Shown in pieces: positions 21,310 to 32,639 of a DNA stretch of 64,000 nucleotides. Position 1 is the stretch's first letter; each line of letters begins with the position of its first letter. The stretch is from contig OW121742.1 in NCBI GenBank assembly GCA_933228675.1, positions 15,392,489-15,456,488 of the forward strand, given 5' to 3'. A program made the translations under genes and the position numbers. The stretch comes from Stomorhina lunata. Lineage: Eukaryota; Arthropoda; Insecta; Diptera; Rhiniidae. The notes beneath the pieces are model-generated. The model searched no databases and was not told the origin of the DNA. It saw only the letters and a list, made by a program, of their open reading frames with translations.

Positions 21310-24300
21310 AAAAACTTCAGAATGAAATTTAAGCTTGAAAATTTTCTATAGACAAAGTTAAGATCAAAAATATGATATAAAAAAATAAAATTTAAATTAA
21401 AAACAAAATTCATAATTGAAATTTTCTAAAGAAAAAATTTGATACCCAAATTTTATAAATACAAATTTTCTACAGAAAAAATTTTATAATTAAAATTTTT
21501 TTAAAGAAAAAATTTTATAATGAAAATTTTTCTAAAGAAAAAATTTTGTAATGAAAAGTTTTCTATAGAAACATAAAATACAATTTTTCGATAGAAAACT
21601 TTTTTTTTATAGAAAAATTTTGTTTCGAAAGTTGTCTATAGAAAAATTTTATATCTATATAAATATATATGTAGTATCGAATATTTTCTATAGAAAAATT
21701 GTATATCTATATATATATATATGTGTAGTATCGAATATTTTCTATAGAAAAATTTTGTATCGAAAATTTTCTATAGAAAAATTTTGTATTGAAAATTTTC
21801 TATAGAAAAATTTTGTATCGAAAATTTTCTATAGAAAAATTTTGTATCGAAAATTTTCTATAGAAAAATTTTGTATCGAAAATTTTCTATCGAAAAATTT
21901 TGTATCGAAAATTTTCTATAGAAAAATTTTGTATCGAAAATTGTCTATAGAAAAATTTTGTATCGAAAATTTTCTATAGAAAAATTTTGTATCGAAAATT
22001 TTCTATAGAAAAATTTTGTATCGAAAATTTTCTATAGAAAAATTTTGTATCGAAAATTTTCTATAGAAAAATTTTGTATCGAAAATTTTCTATAGAAAAA
22101 TTTTGTATCGAAAAATTTTGTATCGAAAATTTTCTATAGAAAAATTTTGTATCGAAAATTTTCTATAAAAAAAATTTTGTATCGAAAATTTTCTATAGAA
22201 AAATTTTTTATCGAAAATTTTCTATAGAAAAATTTTGTATCGAAAATTTTCTATAGAAAAATTTTGTATCGAAAATTTTCTATAGAAAAATTTTGTATCG
22301 AAAATTTTCTATAGAATAATTTTGTATCGAAAATTTTCTATAGAAAAATTTTGTATCGAAAATTTTCTATAGAAAAATTTTGTATCGAAAATTTTCTATA
22401 GAAATATTTTGTATCGAAAATTTTCTATAGAAAAATTTTGTATCGAAAATTTTCTATAGAAAAATTTTGTATCGAAAAATTTTGTATCAAAAATTTTCTA
22501 TAGAAAAATTTTGTATCAAAAATTTTTTATAGAAAAATTTTGTATCGAAAATTTTCTATAGAAAAATTTTGTATCGAAAATTTTCTATAGAAAAATTTTG
22601 TATCGAAAAATTTTGTATCCAAAATTTTGTATCGAAAAATTTTGTATCCAAAATTTTCTATAGAAAAATTTTGTATCCAAAATTTTTATAGAAAAATTTT
22701 GTATCCAAAATTTTCTATAGAAAAATTTTGTATCCAAAATTTTTTATAGAAAAATTTTGTATCCAAAATTTTCTATAGAAAAATTTTGTATCCAAAATTT
22801 TCTATAGAAAAATTTGGTATCGAAAATTGTCTATAGAAAAATTTTGTATCGAAAATTTTCTATAGAAAAATTTTGTATCGAAAATTTTCTATAGAAAAAT
22901 TTTGTATCGAAAATTTTCTATAGAAAAATTTTGTATCGAAAATTTTCTATAGAAAAATTATGTATCGAAAATTTTCTATAGAAAAATTTTGTATCGAAAA
23001 TTTTCTATAGAAAAATTTTGTATCGAAAATTTTCTATAGAAAAATTTTGTATCGAAAATTTTCTATAGAAAAATTTTGTATCGAAAATTTTCTATAGAAT
23101 AATTTTGTATCCAAAATTTTTTATAGAAAAATTTTGTATCCAAAATTTTCTATAGAAAAATTTTGTATCCAAAATTTTCTATAGAAAAATTTGGTATCGA
23201 AACTTTTCTGTAGAAAAGATTCATATCGAAAATTTTTCTATAGAAATATTTTACATCGAAAATGTTTCTATAGAAATATTTTATATCGAAAATTTTTCTA
23301 TCGAAAAAACTTGAGATCGAAAATCTTTCTAAAAAAAAAATTGAATATCGAAAATTTTTCTATATACAAAATTTTATATGGATGATTTTTCTATACAAAA
23401 GATTTTATATAGAAGATTTTTCTATAGAAAAAAAAAAACTATAATGAAAATTTTACATTGAAAATTTTTCTATAGAAAAAAATTTGTATCGAAAATTTTT
23501 CTATACAAAAAATTTTATATGGATAATTTTTCTATACAAAAGATTTTGTATCGAAGATTTTTCTATAGAAAAAAATTATAATGAAAATTTTCGATAAAAA
23601 AAAATTTACATCGAAAATTTGTCTATATTAAAAAATTTCTATCGAACATTTTTCTATAGAAAAAATTTAATATCGAAAATTGTTCTATAAAAAATTTATA
23701 TTGAAAATTTTTTTTATAGATAAAATTTTGTATCGAAAATTTTTTAAAAGAAAAAATTTTATATCGAAAATTTTTGTATAGAAAAAATTTGATATCGAAA
23801 ATTTTTCTATAGAAAAAATTTGATATGTAAAATTTTTCTATAGAAACAAATTTTATAGCGAAAAATTTTCTATAGAAACATTTTATATCAACAATTTTTC
23901 AATAGAAAAATTTTATATCGAATATTTTTCTATAGAAAATAATTTTTTATTGAAAATTTTTCTACAAAAAAAAAATTATATCAAAATTTTTGTATGGAAA
24001 AAATTTTATATTGAAAATTTTTCTACAGAAAAAATTGTATATCATTAATTTCACATCAAAAACTTTTCATAAAAAATTTCAAATCGAAAATATTTTATAT
24101 CAAGACTTTTTTTTATAGAAAAAAGTTTTATATCAAAAATGTTTCTATAGAAAATATTTGATATCAAAAATTTTTCTACAGAAAAAATTTATTAATAAAA
24201 ATTCTAAGCAGAAAAAATTTTATAATGAACAATTTTCAAAATAGAAAAAAATTTTATAATGAATAATTTTCAAAAGAAAAAAAAAAGATAATTAACGATT

Positions 24301-24598
24301 CTCAATAAAATAATTTAATATTTAAAATTTTTCAATATCAAAAATATATCGAAGTTTTTTCAATGGAAAAAATTTTAAAACCAAAATTATCTAAAGCAAA
24401 AGATTTTCGATAGAAAATGTTATATCAAAAATTTTCTAAAGAATTACGTCTCAAATTGATACCCAAAATTTTATATCGAAAAATTTCTATAGAAAAATTT
24501 TATATCGAAAATTTTCAATAGAAAAATTTTATATCGAAAATTTTTTGTAAAAAATTTTTTATATAAAAAATTTTTAACTTTTCTATAGAAAATTTTTT
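21310..24598. repeat. Minisatellite array, family I, 29-bp unit
   Basis: Unit GTATCGAAAATTTT + CTATAGAAAAATTTT (29 bp). The block from about 21630 to 23200 is almost perfect, with a CCAAAATTTT variant cluster at 22615-22800 recurring at 23108-23175, and sporadic partial units (for example 22106, 22470, 22600). Both ends decay into diverged copies. Confidence 0.96.
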
Positions 24599-24613
24599 AA
24601 AGAAAATTATTGT

Positions 24614-25129
24614 TGAATGCATGCAGTTTTATCAAAAAATAACAAATTAGTCGGGATGTAAATATTATTCAAAAAGAAGTGTATTTGCATTTGATCCCAA
24701 ATCTGTTGCATTTATTTATTAATGTAAAATAAACTTGTTTATTTTAAAACATCTTACCCCCCCCCCCCCCCTTCTTCACAGCATTCTGCATATAGTAGCC
24801 GACGGCTACAGCAAGAATGTGGGAAGTGAAGGTAGATGAAAACTGAAAAATGTTTGTTTTTGTTCAGTCGATAATCTACGCTTTTACTTTTGGTTTATGA
24901 ACATAATTCTTAATAGTTATGTTTGTAAATTTAGTAATAATGCGAGGTTTTCGATCTGTCTAAATTGGGGATAATCCTCCTGAAGAGATGGCTTAACCAA
25001 CCATCGAAACGCGTCGAGGAATTTGGTTTCTCCGCAAACATTTTTTGGCTTTTTATTAATAAATTGGTCTGTTACATTAATAAATAAATGTAACAGATTT
25101 GGGATCAAATGCAAATACACTTCTTTTTG
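24614..25129. mobile_element. Insertion with 60-bp inverted repeats, nested in the array
   Basis: A 60-bp sequence at 24668-24727 recurs inverted at 25072-25131 with a single mismatch (key words AAGAAGTGTATTTGCATTTG and CCCAAATCTG). The surrounding array words AAGAAAATTATTGT occur at 24600-24613 and again at 25130-25143, a 14-bp direct repeat that may be the target duplication. Inside are a run of 15 C (24757-24771) and a GC-richer non-coding core. The frame at 24917-25120 on the minus strand runs through one inverted repeat and is not convincing. Fold-back/MITE class is likely; the superfamily is unknown. Confidence 0.8.
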
Positions 25130-25143
25130 AAGAAAATTATTGT

Positions 25144-25670
25144 ATCAGAAATTTTCTATAGACAAATTTTTTATATTAATTAATATAAAAAAATTTTATA
25201 CCGAAAATTTTCTTTAGAAAAAATTTCTTATGAAACATATAATATTGAAAATTTTCTATATGCAAATTTTGTATTAAAAATTTTCTATAAAAAAAATTTT
25301 GTATCAACAATTTTTTATAAAAAAATTTTATACCAAAAATTTTCTATTAAAAAATTTCATTAAAAAATTTTTATACCAAAAATTTTCTATTAAAAAATTT
25401 CGATAAAAAAATTTTATATCGAAAATTTTCAATAAAAAAATTTTATAATGAAAATTTTAAATAAAAAATTTTATATTGAAAATTTTCTATAAAATAAATG
25501 ATCAAAAATATCTTTAAAAAAATTTATATCGAAAATTTTTCTACAGAAAAAATTTTATATCGAAAATTTTTCTACAGAAACAATTTTTTACTGAAAATTT
25601 TTCTATATATTAAATTTTTTATTAAAAATTTTCTCTAAAAAATGTTTGCATCAAAAAATTATGATATATA
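25144..25670. repeat. Minisatellite array, family I, continuation after the insertion
   Basis: Diverged copies of the CTATAGAAAA / AAAATTTTC unit, directly resuming the array interrupted at 24613. Confidence 0.85.
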
Positions 25671-25704
25671 TATCATTAGGCCCAACCCAGTTTCTTTGAG
25701 TGTA

Positions 25705-26143
25705 ACTAAAAATCTAAATGTATTTGTTGAGTCCCTTTTATACATACATATGCGTGTATTTTTGAATGTATGAATTTCGTTCGTTTTCCTTTATTTTTGG
25801 GGAAACAAAGAAGGTGATGTGATTTATTTGTCTGCCCTTTGTATTTAACAATTTTTGTGAATAAAAGTTAGTTGGATGATATTATTCTGGGAAACAATAC
25901 AGATACACATTTCCAGCAAATAGATATTGTATATGTAAGTACATATGTATAATATTTTTTAAAAAGAATTTGGGTTAAGCGAAAAAAATATCCAAACCCC
26001 AAAAAATAATGATTATAACACCAAAATGAATAAAAAAAACGAGAAACAAATCACAAATTCTAAAGTGCTCTTATTATTGTTCCAGACCAGCCAACAACGC
26101 AAATATTATTATGTTTTCATTTTGTATGCTCTTCACTTTTATT
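25705..26143. other. AT-rich non-coding DNA, nothing specific seen
   Basis: No gene or repeat recognised. Confidence 0.5.
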
Positions 26144-26442
26144 TGTATACCCTACATTATCAAAGGTGGGTATAAGAGTTTTTGGTGATGTATATTACGC
26201 AAATAAATTTTGGGAAGTTAAACATCTTCAAGTATACTGACAGGCTCATTATTTCTTTTTGAGTCAATTGTCGATTGAATTGGTCGTTCTCGGTAAAATA
26301 TTTACTTTAGCAAAAATGTTTGAATAAATTTGTGGTCCATATTATGACATAGTACAAGAATATGCCATAAGCATTGAAACTTGACCTCAGTGGTGTAGGG
26401 CATTATCTGGTTGGGCTAGTTGGACTATAATATACTCTTGTT
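26144..26442 (-). mobile_element. Helitron-like interspersed repeat, copy C, shortened and degenerate
   Basis: The left end (GTATACCCTACATTATC, AAAGGTGGGTATAA, then TGATGTATATTACGC) and the right end (GACCTCAGTGGTGTAGGGC...TTGGGCTAGTTGGACTATA) match the two ends of copy A at 13163-13936, but the middle is mostly deleted. The orientation is the same as copy A. Confidence 0.7.
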
Positions 26443-27799
26443 TTCTTTTTTATTTTTCGTATTATTATTTTGATATTCGTTTTATTTTTTTATCTCTTAA
26501 GCCCCCTTGGTGTTATCCTTTGGTGTTGTTGTTGCTGTTTTTCTGTTGTCACTCAACACTTATTGAAGACCTTGAAAAAAGCTGTCATGTAGAGACTAAA
26601 GTAGAGTCGAGTATAGTAGAATAAGGATGGTTTTGGGTGCATGTAGCTCTAAATATATAAAATTGGTTGAATACTTATTCATAAATGGACAACAAACAAA
26701 CAAAAAGACAGACTAACAGACGGACAAACTCGAAGACTTATAGAGAAAATGTACACAAAATAAATGAAGGAATGAAAAAAATGTCTCCTACTGCTTCCTG
26801 AATGCAAGTTTGAAGTACAGGTGATAAATAATCTTTTTTATAAGCCATCATTTTATGCATTTTTTACAACAATCACCTCTTAAGTCTAGTTGGAATAAAT
26901 AACACATCTACTACTTACAGATCTACTTACAATACCTATAAAATGTCTAAAAGTAAGGTAAAATATGTAAGTAAATATCATGCTAAATGCGTAGCAATTT
27001 TTCTATATGTTCGAAGAATGCTAAAGTAACTCAGCACTGACTGGCACAGCTTGACTTGACGTTTCAACAATCCCACGTACATCTAAACGTTGTACGACGA
27101 GTTACTTTCCTAAAATTGTGGCTAGACCATCAAACACCAGAAACACCAGCATCGAGATACTTTTAAAGAAACACACACACACACTTACACCACGGCCAAA
27201 CGAGGAACGAAACAGTTCAATTGCAAATTGAATCCTTTAAATGATGCGATGTAACAATATAAACCATAATCATACAATAATGCAGACATTGACAGTTGAT
27301 CTGCTACAACTACTTCATAATATGACTCCAATTGTGTCTTTTAGATTTTTGATTTTATATCTGAACTCGATTCATGTTAAAAGTTGTTTGATACATGTAC
27401 AAATGATCCTACAATATTAGTGCCTAAACTCACTTATTCAAAAAGTTTTTCTATTCTGATGTTTTCAGTTTCTTTTCTCTACGCTCCCAACACCACAGGG
27501 AGCAGAAACTTGAAGAAATTTAAACATTTTTTTTGTTGTATAATTTTCATGTTTTTTACTCATATTAGAATCATAGTATAGTTGAATTAGATGCTACTAT
27601 TTGCTATTAGTAAGCAGCTACAAAAAAGGATAAAGTTTGAGCTGTTTTTTAGTTGGCACCCTTCAATGTAAGGAGTGTATATATAAAGGTGGCCAGATTT
27701 TGAACAGACTTCGCCTAGACCTAGCTCATACTATTAATAGATTTCGACCAGACGATGGTCATACTATGATCACACAAGGACCATCACACTATGAGACTA
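26443..27799. other. AT-rich non-coding DNA, nothing specific seen
   Basis: Contains a short CA run at 27172-27186 and GACA/ACAG-rich phrases near 26700. The open frames at 27384-27581 and 27637-27834 have no domain; the second runs into the next array. Confidence 0.5.
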
Positions 27800-30475
27800 T
27801 TATTACAAAATTTCGATCTAAGATCTTTCTATAGAAATTTTTCGATCTAAACAATTTTTCTATAGAAAATTTTCAATCTATTTTCTATTCGATCTAATCT
27901 TTTTCTATAAAATACTTTCGACAGAAAATTTTTGATATTAAACTTTTCTAAAGAAAATTTTCGTTACTAAATTTCTCTAAAGAAAATTCTCTTTATAAAA
28001 TTTGTCTATAGAAAATTTTCGATCCAAAATTTTTCTATTGAAAATTTTCGATACAAAATTCTTCTATAGGAAATTTTCGATACAAGATTCTTCTATAGGA
28101 AATTTTCGATATAAAATTGTTGTAAATATCATTTTCGTTATAAAATTTTTATATAGAAAATATTCGATAGAAAATTTTTGTTAGAAGATTTTTCTAAAAA
28201 AAAAAAAATCCGTTAAAAAATTTTTCTATAGAAATTTTCGATACAGAAATTTTCTACGCAAAATTTTTTATAAAGAATTTTTGATATAAAATTTTTCATA
28301 GAAAATTTACGATAGAAAATTTTTGATATAAAATGTTTCTTTAGAAAATCTTCGATATAAAATCTTTCTGTATTTTTTTCAAAAAATTTTTTATAGAAAA
28401 TTTTTGATCTAAAATTTTTTTTATATAAAATGTTTGATCATAATTTTTCTATAGAAATTTTCGATACAAAATTTTTCTACAGAAATTTTCGACACCAAAT
28501 TTTTCTATAAAGAATTTTTGATATAAAATTTTTCTTAGAAAATTTTCGATATAAAATGTTTCTGTAGAAAATCTTCGATACAAAATTTTTCTGTAGAAAA
28601 TTTTTGATCTAAAATTTTTTATAGAAAATTTTTGATCTAAAATTTTTTTACAGAAAATGTTTGATAATTTTTCTATAGAAATTTTCGACACAAAATTTTT
28701 CTATACAATTTTTTTTTAAAGAATTTTTGATATAACATTTTTCTTAGAAAATTTTCGATACAAAATTTTTCTTAGAAAATTTTCGATATAAAATTTTTCT
28801 ATAGAAAATTTTGGATATAAAATTTTTCTATAGAAAATCTTCGATACACAATTTTTATCTAAAATTTTTTATAGAAAATTTTTGATCTAAAATTTTCAAC
28901 ACAAAATTTTTCTATACAATTTTTTTTTTAAAGAATTTTTGATATAAAGATTTTCTGAGAAAATTTTCAATTTTTCTATAGAAAATTTTCGATATAAAAT
29001 TTTTCTATACAAAATCTTCGACATAAAATTTTTTGTAAGAAATTTTTGATCTAAATTTTTTTTTATAGAAAATGTTTGATCTAAATTTTTCGATAGAAAA
29101 TTTTCGTTACAAACATTTTTTATTATTTATCTTCGTTACACATTTTTTTTGAGATAATTTTCGTTAAAATTCGATCTAAAATTTTCCTATAAAAAATTTT
29201 CAATAAAAAATTTTTCTCCAGAAATTTTCTATAGAAAGTCTAACATTTTTTTATACTTTTTCGATCTAAAATTTTTCTGCACAAAATTTTGCGTGCAAAA
29301 TTTTCCTATAAAAAATTTTCGATTTAAAATTTTTTTATTATAAATCTTTGATATAAAATTTTTCTATAGAAAATTTTTGATCAAATATTTTTTATAGAAA
29401 ATTTTTGATCTAAAATTTTTTTATAGAAAATTTTTGTTCTATAATTTTTCTATAGAAAATTTTCAATCTAAAATTTTTCTATAGAAAATTTTCGATATAA
29501 AATTTTTCTATAGAAAATTTTCCTTATTGAATTTTTTTAAAGATAATTTTCGTTGAAAAGAATTATTGATATAAATTTTTCTTAGAAAATTTTCGATATA
29601 AAATTTTTCTATAGAAAATTGTCGATATAAAATTTCTATAGAAAATCTTCGATATAAAATTTTTCTATAGGAAATTTTTTATCTAAAATGGTTTTTATCA
29701 AAAATGTGTGATCTGTAATTTTTCCATAGAAAATTTTCGTTATAAAAATTTTTTAGAGAAAAGTTTCGTTAAACCTTTTTTTTAGATATTTTTGTAAAAA
29801 TATTTTTCATAAAAAATTATCGATCTAAAATTTTTTGATCTAAATTTTCCTATAGAAAATTTATAATAAAAAGTTTTTCTCCAGAAATTTTCGAAATAAA
29901 ATTTTTCTATCGAAAATTTTTAATCTAAAATTTTTTTATAGAATATTTTTGATTTAATTTTTTTTTATAGAAAATTTTTGATTTATAATTTTTCTATAGA
30001 AGATTTTCGATCTAAAATTTTTCTACAGAAAATTTTTAATATAAATTTTATATAACAATATAATTTTTTTTTTTTAATAATTTTCGTTATAATTTTTTTT
30101 TAAAGATAATTTTCGTTAAAAAATTTTTTATGTAAAAATTTTCTATAGAAAACGATATAAAATTTTTCTATATAAAATTTTCGATTTAAAATTATTTTAT
30201 AGTAAATTTTATATAGAAAATTTTCGATCTTGAATTTTTCTATAGAAAATTTTTGACCCTGAATATTTCTATAGAAAATTTTCTATACAAAATTTTTCTA
30301 TAGTAAATTTTCCATATAAAATTTTTTTATAGAAAATTTTCAATCCAAAACTTTTTAATAGAATATTTGCGATGTTAAATTTTTTGTAGAAAATTTTTCA
30401 AAAGAAAATTTTAGATACCAAAGTTTTTGATATAAAAATTTTTTGTAGAAAATTTTTTAATAGAACATTATTCCA
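27800..30475. repeat. Minisatellite array, family I, 29-bp unit, moderately diverged
   Basis: Unit AAAATTTTTCTATAG + AAAATTTTCGATAT (29 bp). Copies differ by frequent substitutions and short indels, so the array is older than those at 18.2 and 21.6 kb. Partial higher-order repetition is visible: a stretch with AGAATTTTTGATATAAAATT recurs near 28275, 28510, 28725 and 28935. The minus-strand frame at 28449-28691 is translated repeat (KILYRKF-like peptides) and not a gene. Confidence 0.93.
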
Positions 30476-32528
30476 TACAAATTTATATTTTGGACTAGAC
30501 TGGTCGCCTCTTTCTATTTAGCATTATCTGAGTTTTGCTTTTCCCGTATATTCCTGTACATAAGAACAAGCTTTAAAAAATGTTTCTTTAGCCACCAAAA
30601 TAGAATATAAAAAATTAAGTTTAAGTCTGGAAAGGCAAAGAAGAAATCTGTTTACCTGCTGAGCTGCAAATGACAAATGCATTCTTTTGGCCAGACAAAT
30701 GAAGTGAACTGTTGAAAGCAAAAATATCTTGGGTGCTCATTCTTTTTCTGTTGCATAGTTTCCGAAGGAAGACCTTGTTGCTATTTCTTGAAAATATTTT
30801 TTTCGCTTGTTCTCCGCATGCAGGAATTTCCACAATTGTCATTCATATATTGGCGTTATAGAAAATCGTCGATCATTAAGCATAGTAAAGCATTTTTATA
30901 AAAGTTAATTATCTTTTGAAATCCTTTCTTTTCAGGTTCTTTTAAATGGCTGGTAGGCTATTGGACCTGGCTATTATAGAAATGGTTGGTAGGTTGTTAA
31001 CTTGGTTCACTAACTTAAATTGCATTACATTATATCTTGTGGTGGTAGTGGTTGTTGTTATTGTGATTTTATTCTTTTGTTCCCTGTATTCCCACTGTGA
31101 GGAAAAGTGCATTGACTACCTTAAGACACAGTCAGGTGCCTGCCTTATTATATACGATTAGTTATCCTGTTTGTCAATTCCTACACTTCGACAATAAATT
31201 ATTAATTGCCGCGATGATGATCATTGATTTCAATGAATAATTGTTGTGATTTAAATTAAATGAATCTAAAACTTATAAAATTTATCGAAGGCGATAAAGA
31301 GCGATATCCACTCCAACATTTGCTATTTACAAAATGCAAAAATTGTTCATCGTTTACCTACTCTGGAGCCTGGTTCAGTGGACAATAGTTTTAACACAGT
31401 TAAATCTTTTTTTTTTGTAATTGACTTAAATTGCGTTATTGTTAATGGGGTAATTTATAATTGAAAAGAAATACATTTTTATTAACGCATTGAAATATAT
31501 CTGAGTGCTGCTTAAAATACCTTTAATAATGCGTTACAATGTAGTCAATGAGTTTATTGTTCCGCAGGTTAAAATTTTTTCACCGTTTGTATTGTATTAT
31601 TAATGATTTTTCTGAATTGCTGAATGTATGCAAAAATAAAGCTGGGATAAAGAAAATTCAGTGGTTGAGGTGATAAAGAAGATTTTGCTCTTAATAAAAA
31701 CGGATTTTGAAATAAAAACTATCTGTGGAAAATTACTGATTTTACACCGATCTACACGAGAGTAAGTTAAAAACTATTATAGTCGATCAAGCCCTATAAT
31801 ATGATACACAACCTCACCGAGGAAAATATTTTATTATATCCATTGTTTCCTAAATTAATAAAAAGAAATATTTAATAATCCCAAGCCTAAAATAATAAGA
31901 CTGAATTTTTTCTATGTATGTAATTACTATCTTAAAATTAACTTCAAATTAATACTAATGCAAAATTCCAATAAATATCTCAATTTTCCACATTTTATTT
32001 AATACCTCGCCAAACTTAAATGATTACCTAATAAAACTTAAACTCCTTCTAGAATTTTCTATTAACTAATACTTTTCATTCTTCTTAAGATCAAATGAAT
32101 ATTAACATTTCTTATGCCAAATGCCATTCCACATATTTATGATGGCGTGCGGAGAAAAAAAATGGTTTATATAAAAAAAAAAAACTATAACAAACAAATT
32201 CCATGACATTTTTTCATATTTACTAGACACCAAATTAAAAAATTGTGATAATTCTTTCATACATGAAAGCAAAAAACGAGCAAATGGACGAAAGGACAGA
32301 CGATAGCACCAACCAACAAATCAAACAAACCCTCACAAATGCCATCCATAAAATAGCTAAAAAAAATCATAAAAATAAACTAAAAAGCGTAAGAAACCAA
32401 ACTGTCACAGTAATTTCACAAGTAATTTAGAGCAGTCGACCAAGTTGTTAAATAACATGGACCACAATAAAGGCTATGAACTACAAACAACCGCATTCCC
32501 TGGACATTATTAATTCACAGATAGAAAT
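30476..32528. other. Non-coding DNA, nothing specific seen
   Basis: Less repetitive than its neighbours. The open frames at 30524-30721 and 30621-30842 (minus) and 30946-31161 (plus) lack domains and initiation context I could defend. The phrase GGCTGGTAGGCTATTGGACC and a looser second copy (GGTTGGTAGGTTGTTAAC) sit near 30950-31000. Confidence 0.45.
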
Positions 32529-32610
32529 ACACACACACACACACACTTAACTAACTCACTCACTAACTCACAAATCAACACACTCACTCACTGAGTCATT
32601 CACTTACCAG
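32529..32610 (+). repeat. Microsatellite (AC)9 followed by ACTC-type tetranucleotides
   Basis: Nine AC units at 32529-32546, then imperfect AACT/CACT repeats to about 32610. It lies just outside the next TIR-bounded array. Confidence 0.9.
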
Positions 32611-32639
32611 TACACCTACATTCAGCTATAGAAATACAT

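Larger units (their letters stand above)
21269..25702. mobile_element. TIR-bounded unit filled by a minisatellite (candidate Tc1/mariner-type MITE)
   Basis: The left end AGTTACACTCGAAAAA (21264-21279) and the inverted right end AGTTACACTCAAAGAA (complement of 25692-25707) match at 14 of 16 positions. The array starts within about 40 bp of the left terminus and stops about 35 bp before the right one. If CACTC is the true terminus, TA dinucleotides flank both ends, as for Tc1/mariner. If the longer repeat is the terminus, no target duplication is evident. Apart from one nested insertion the interior is array only. Confidence 0.55.
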
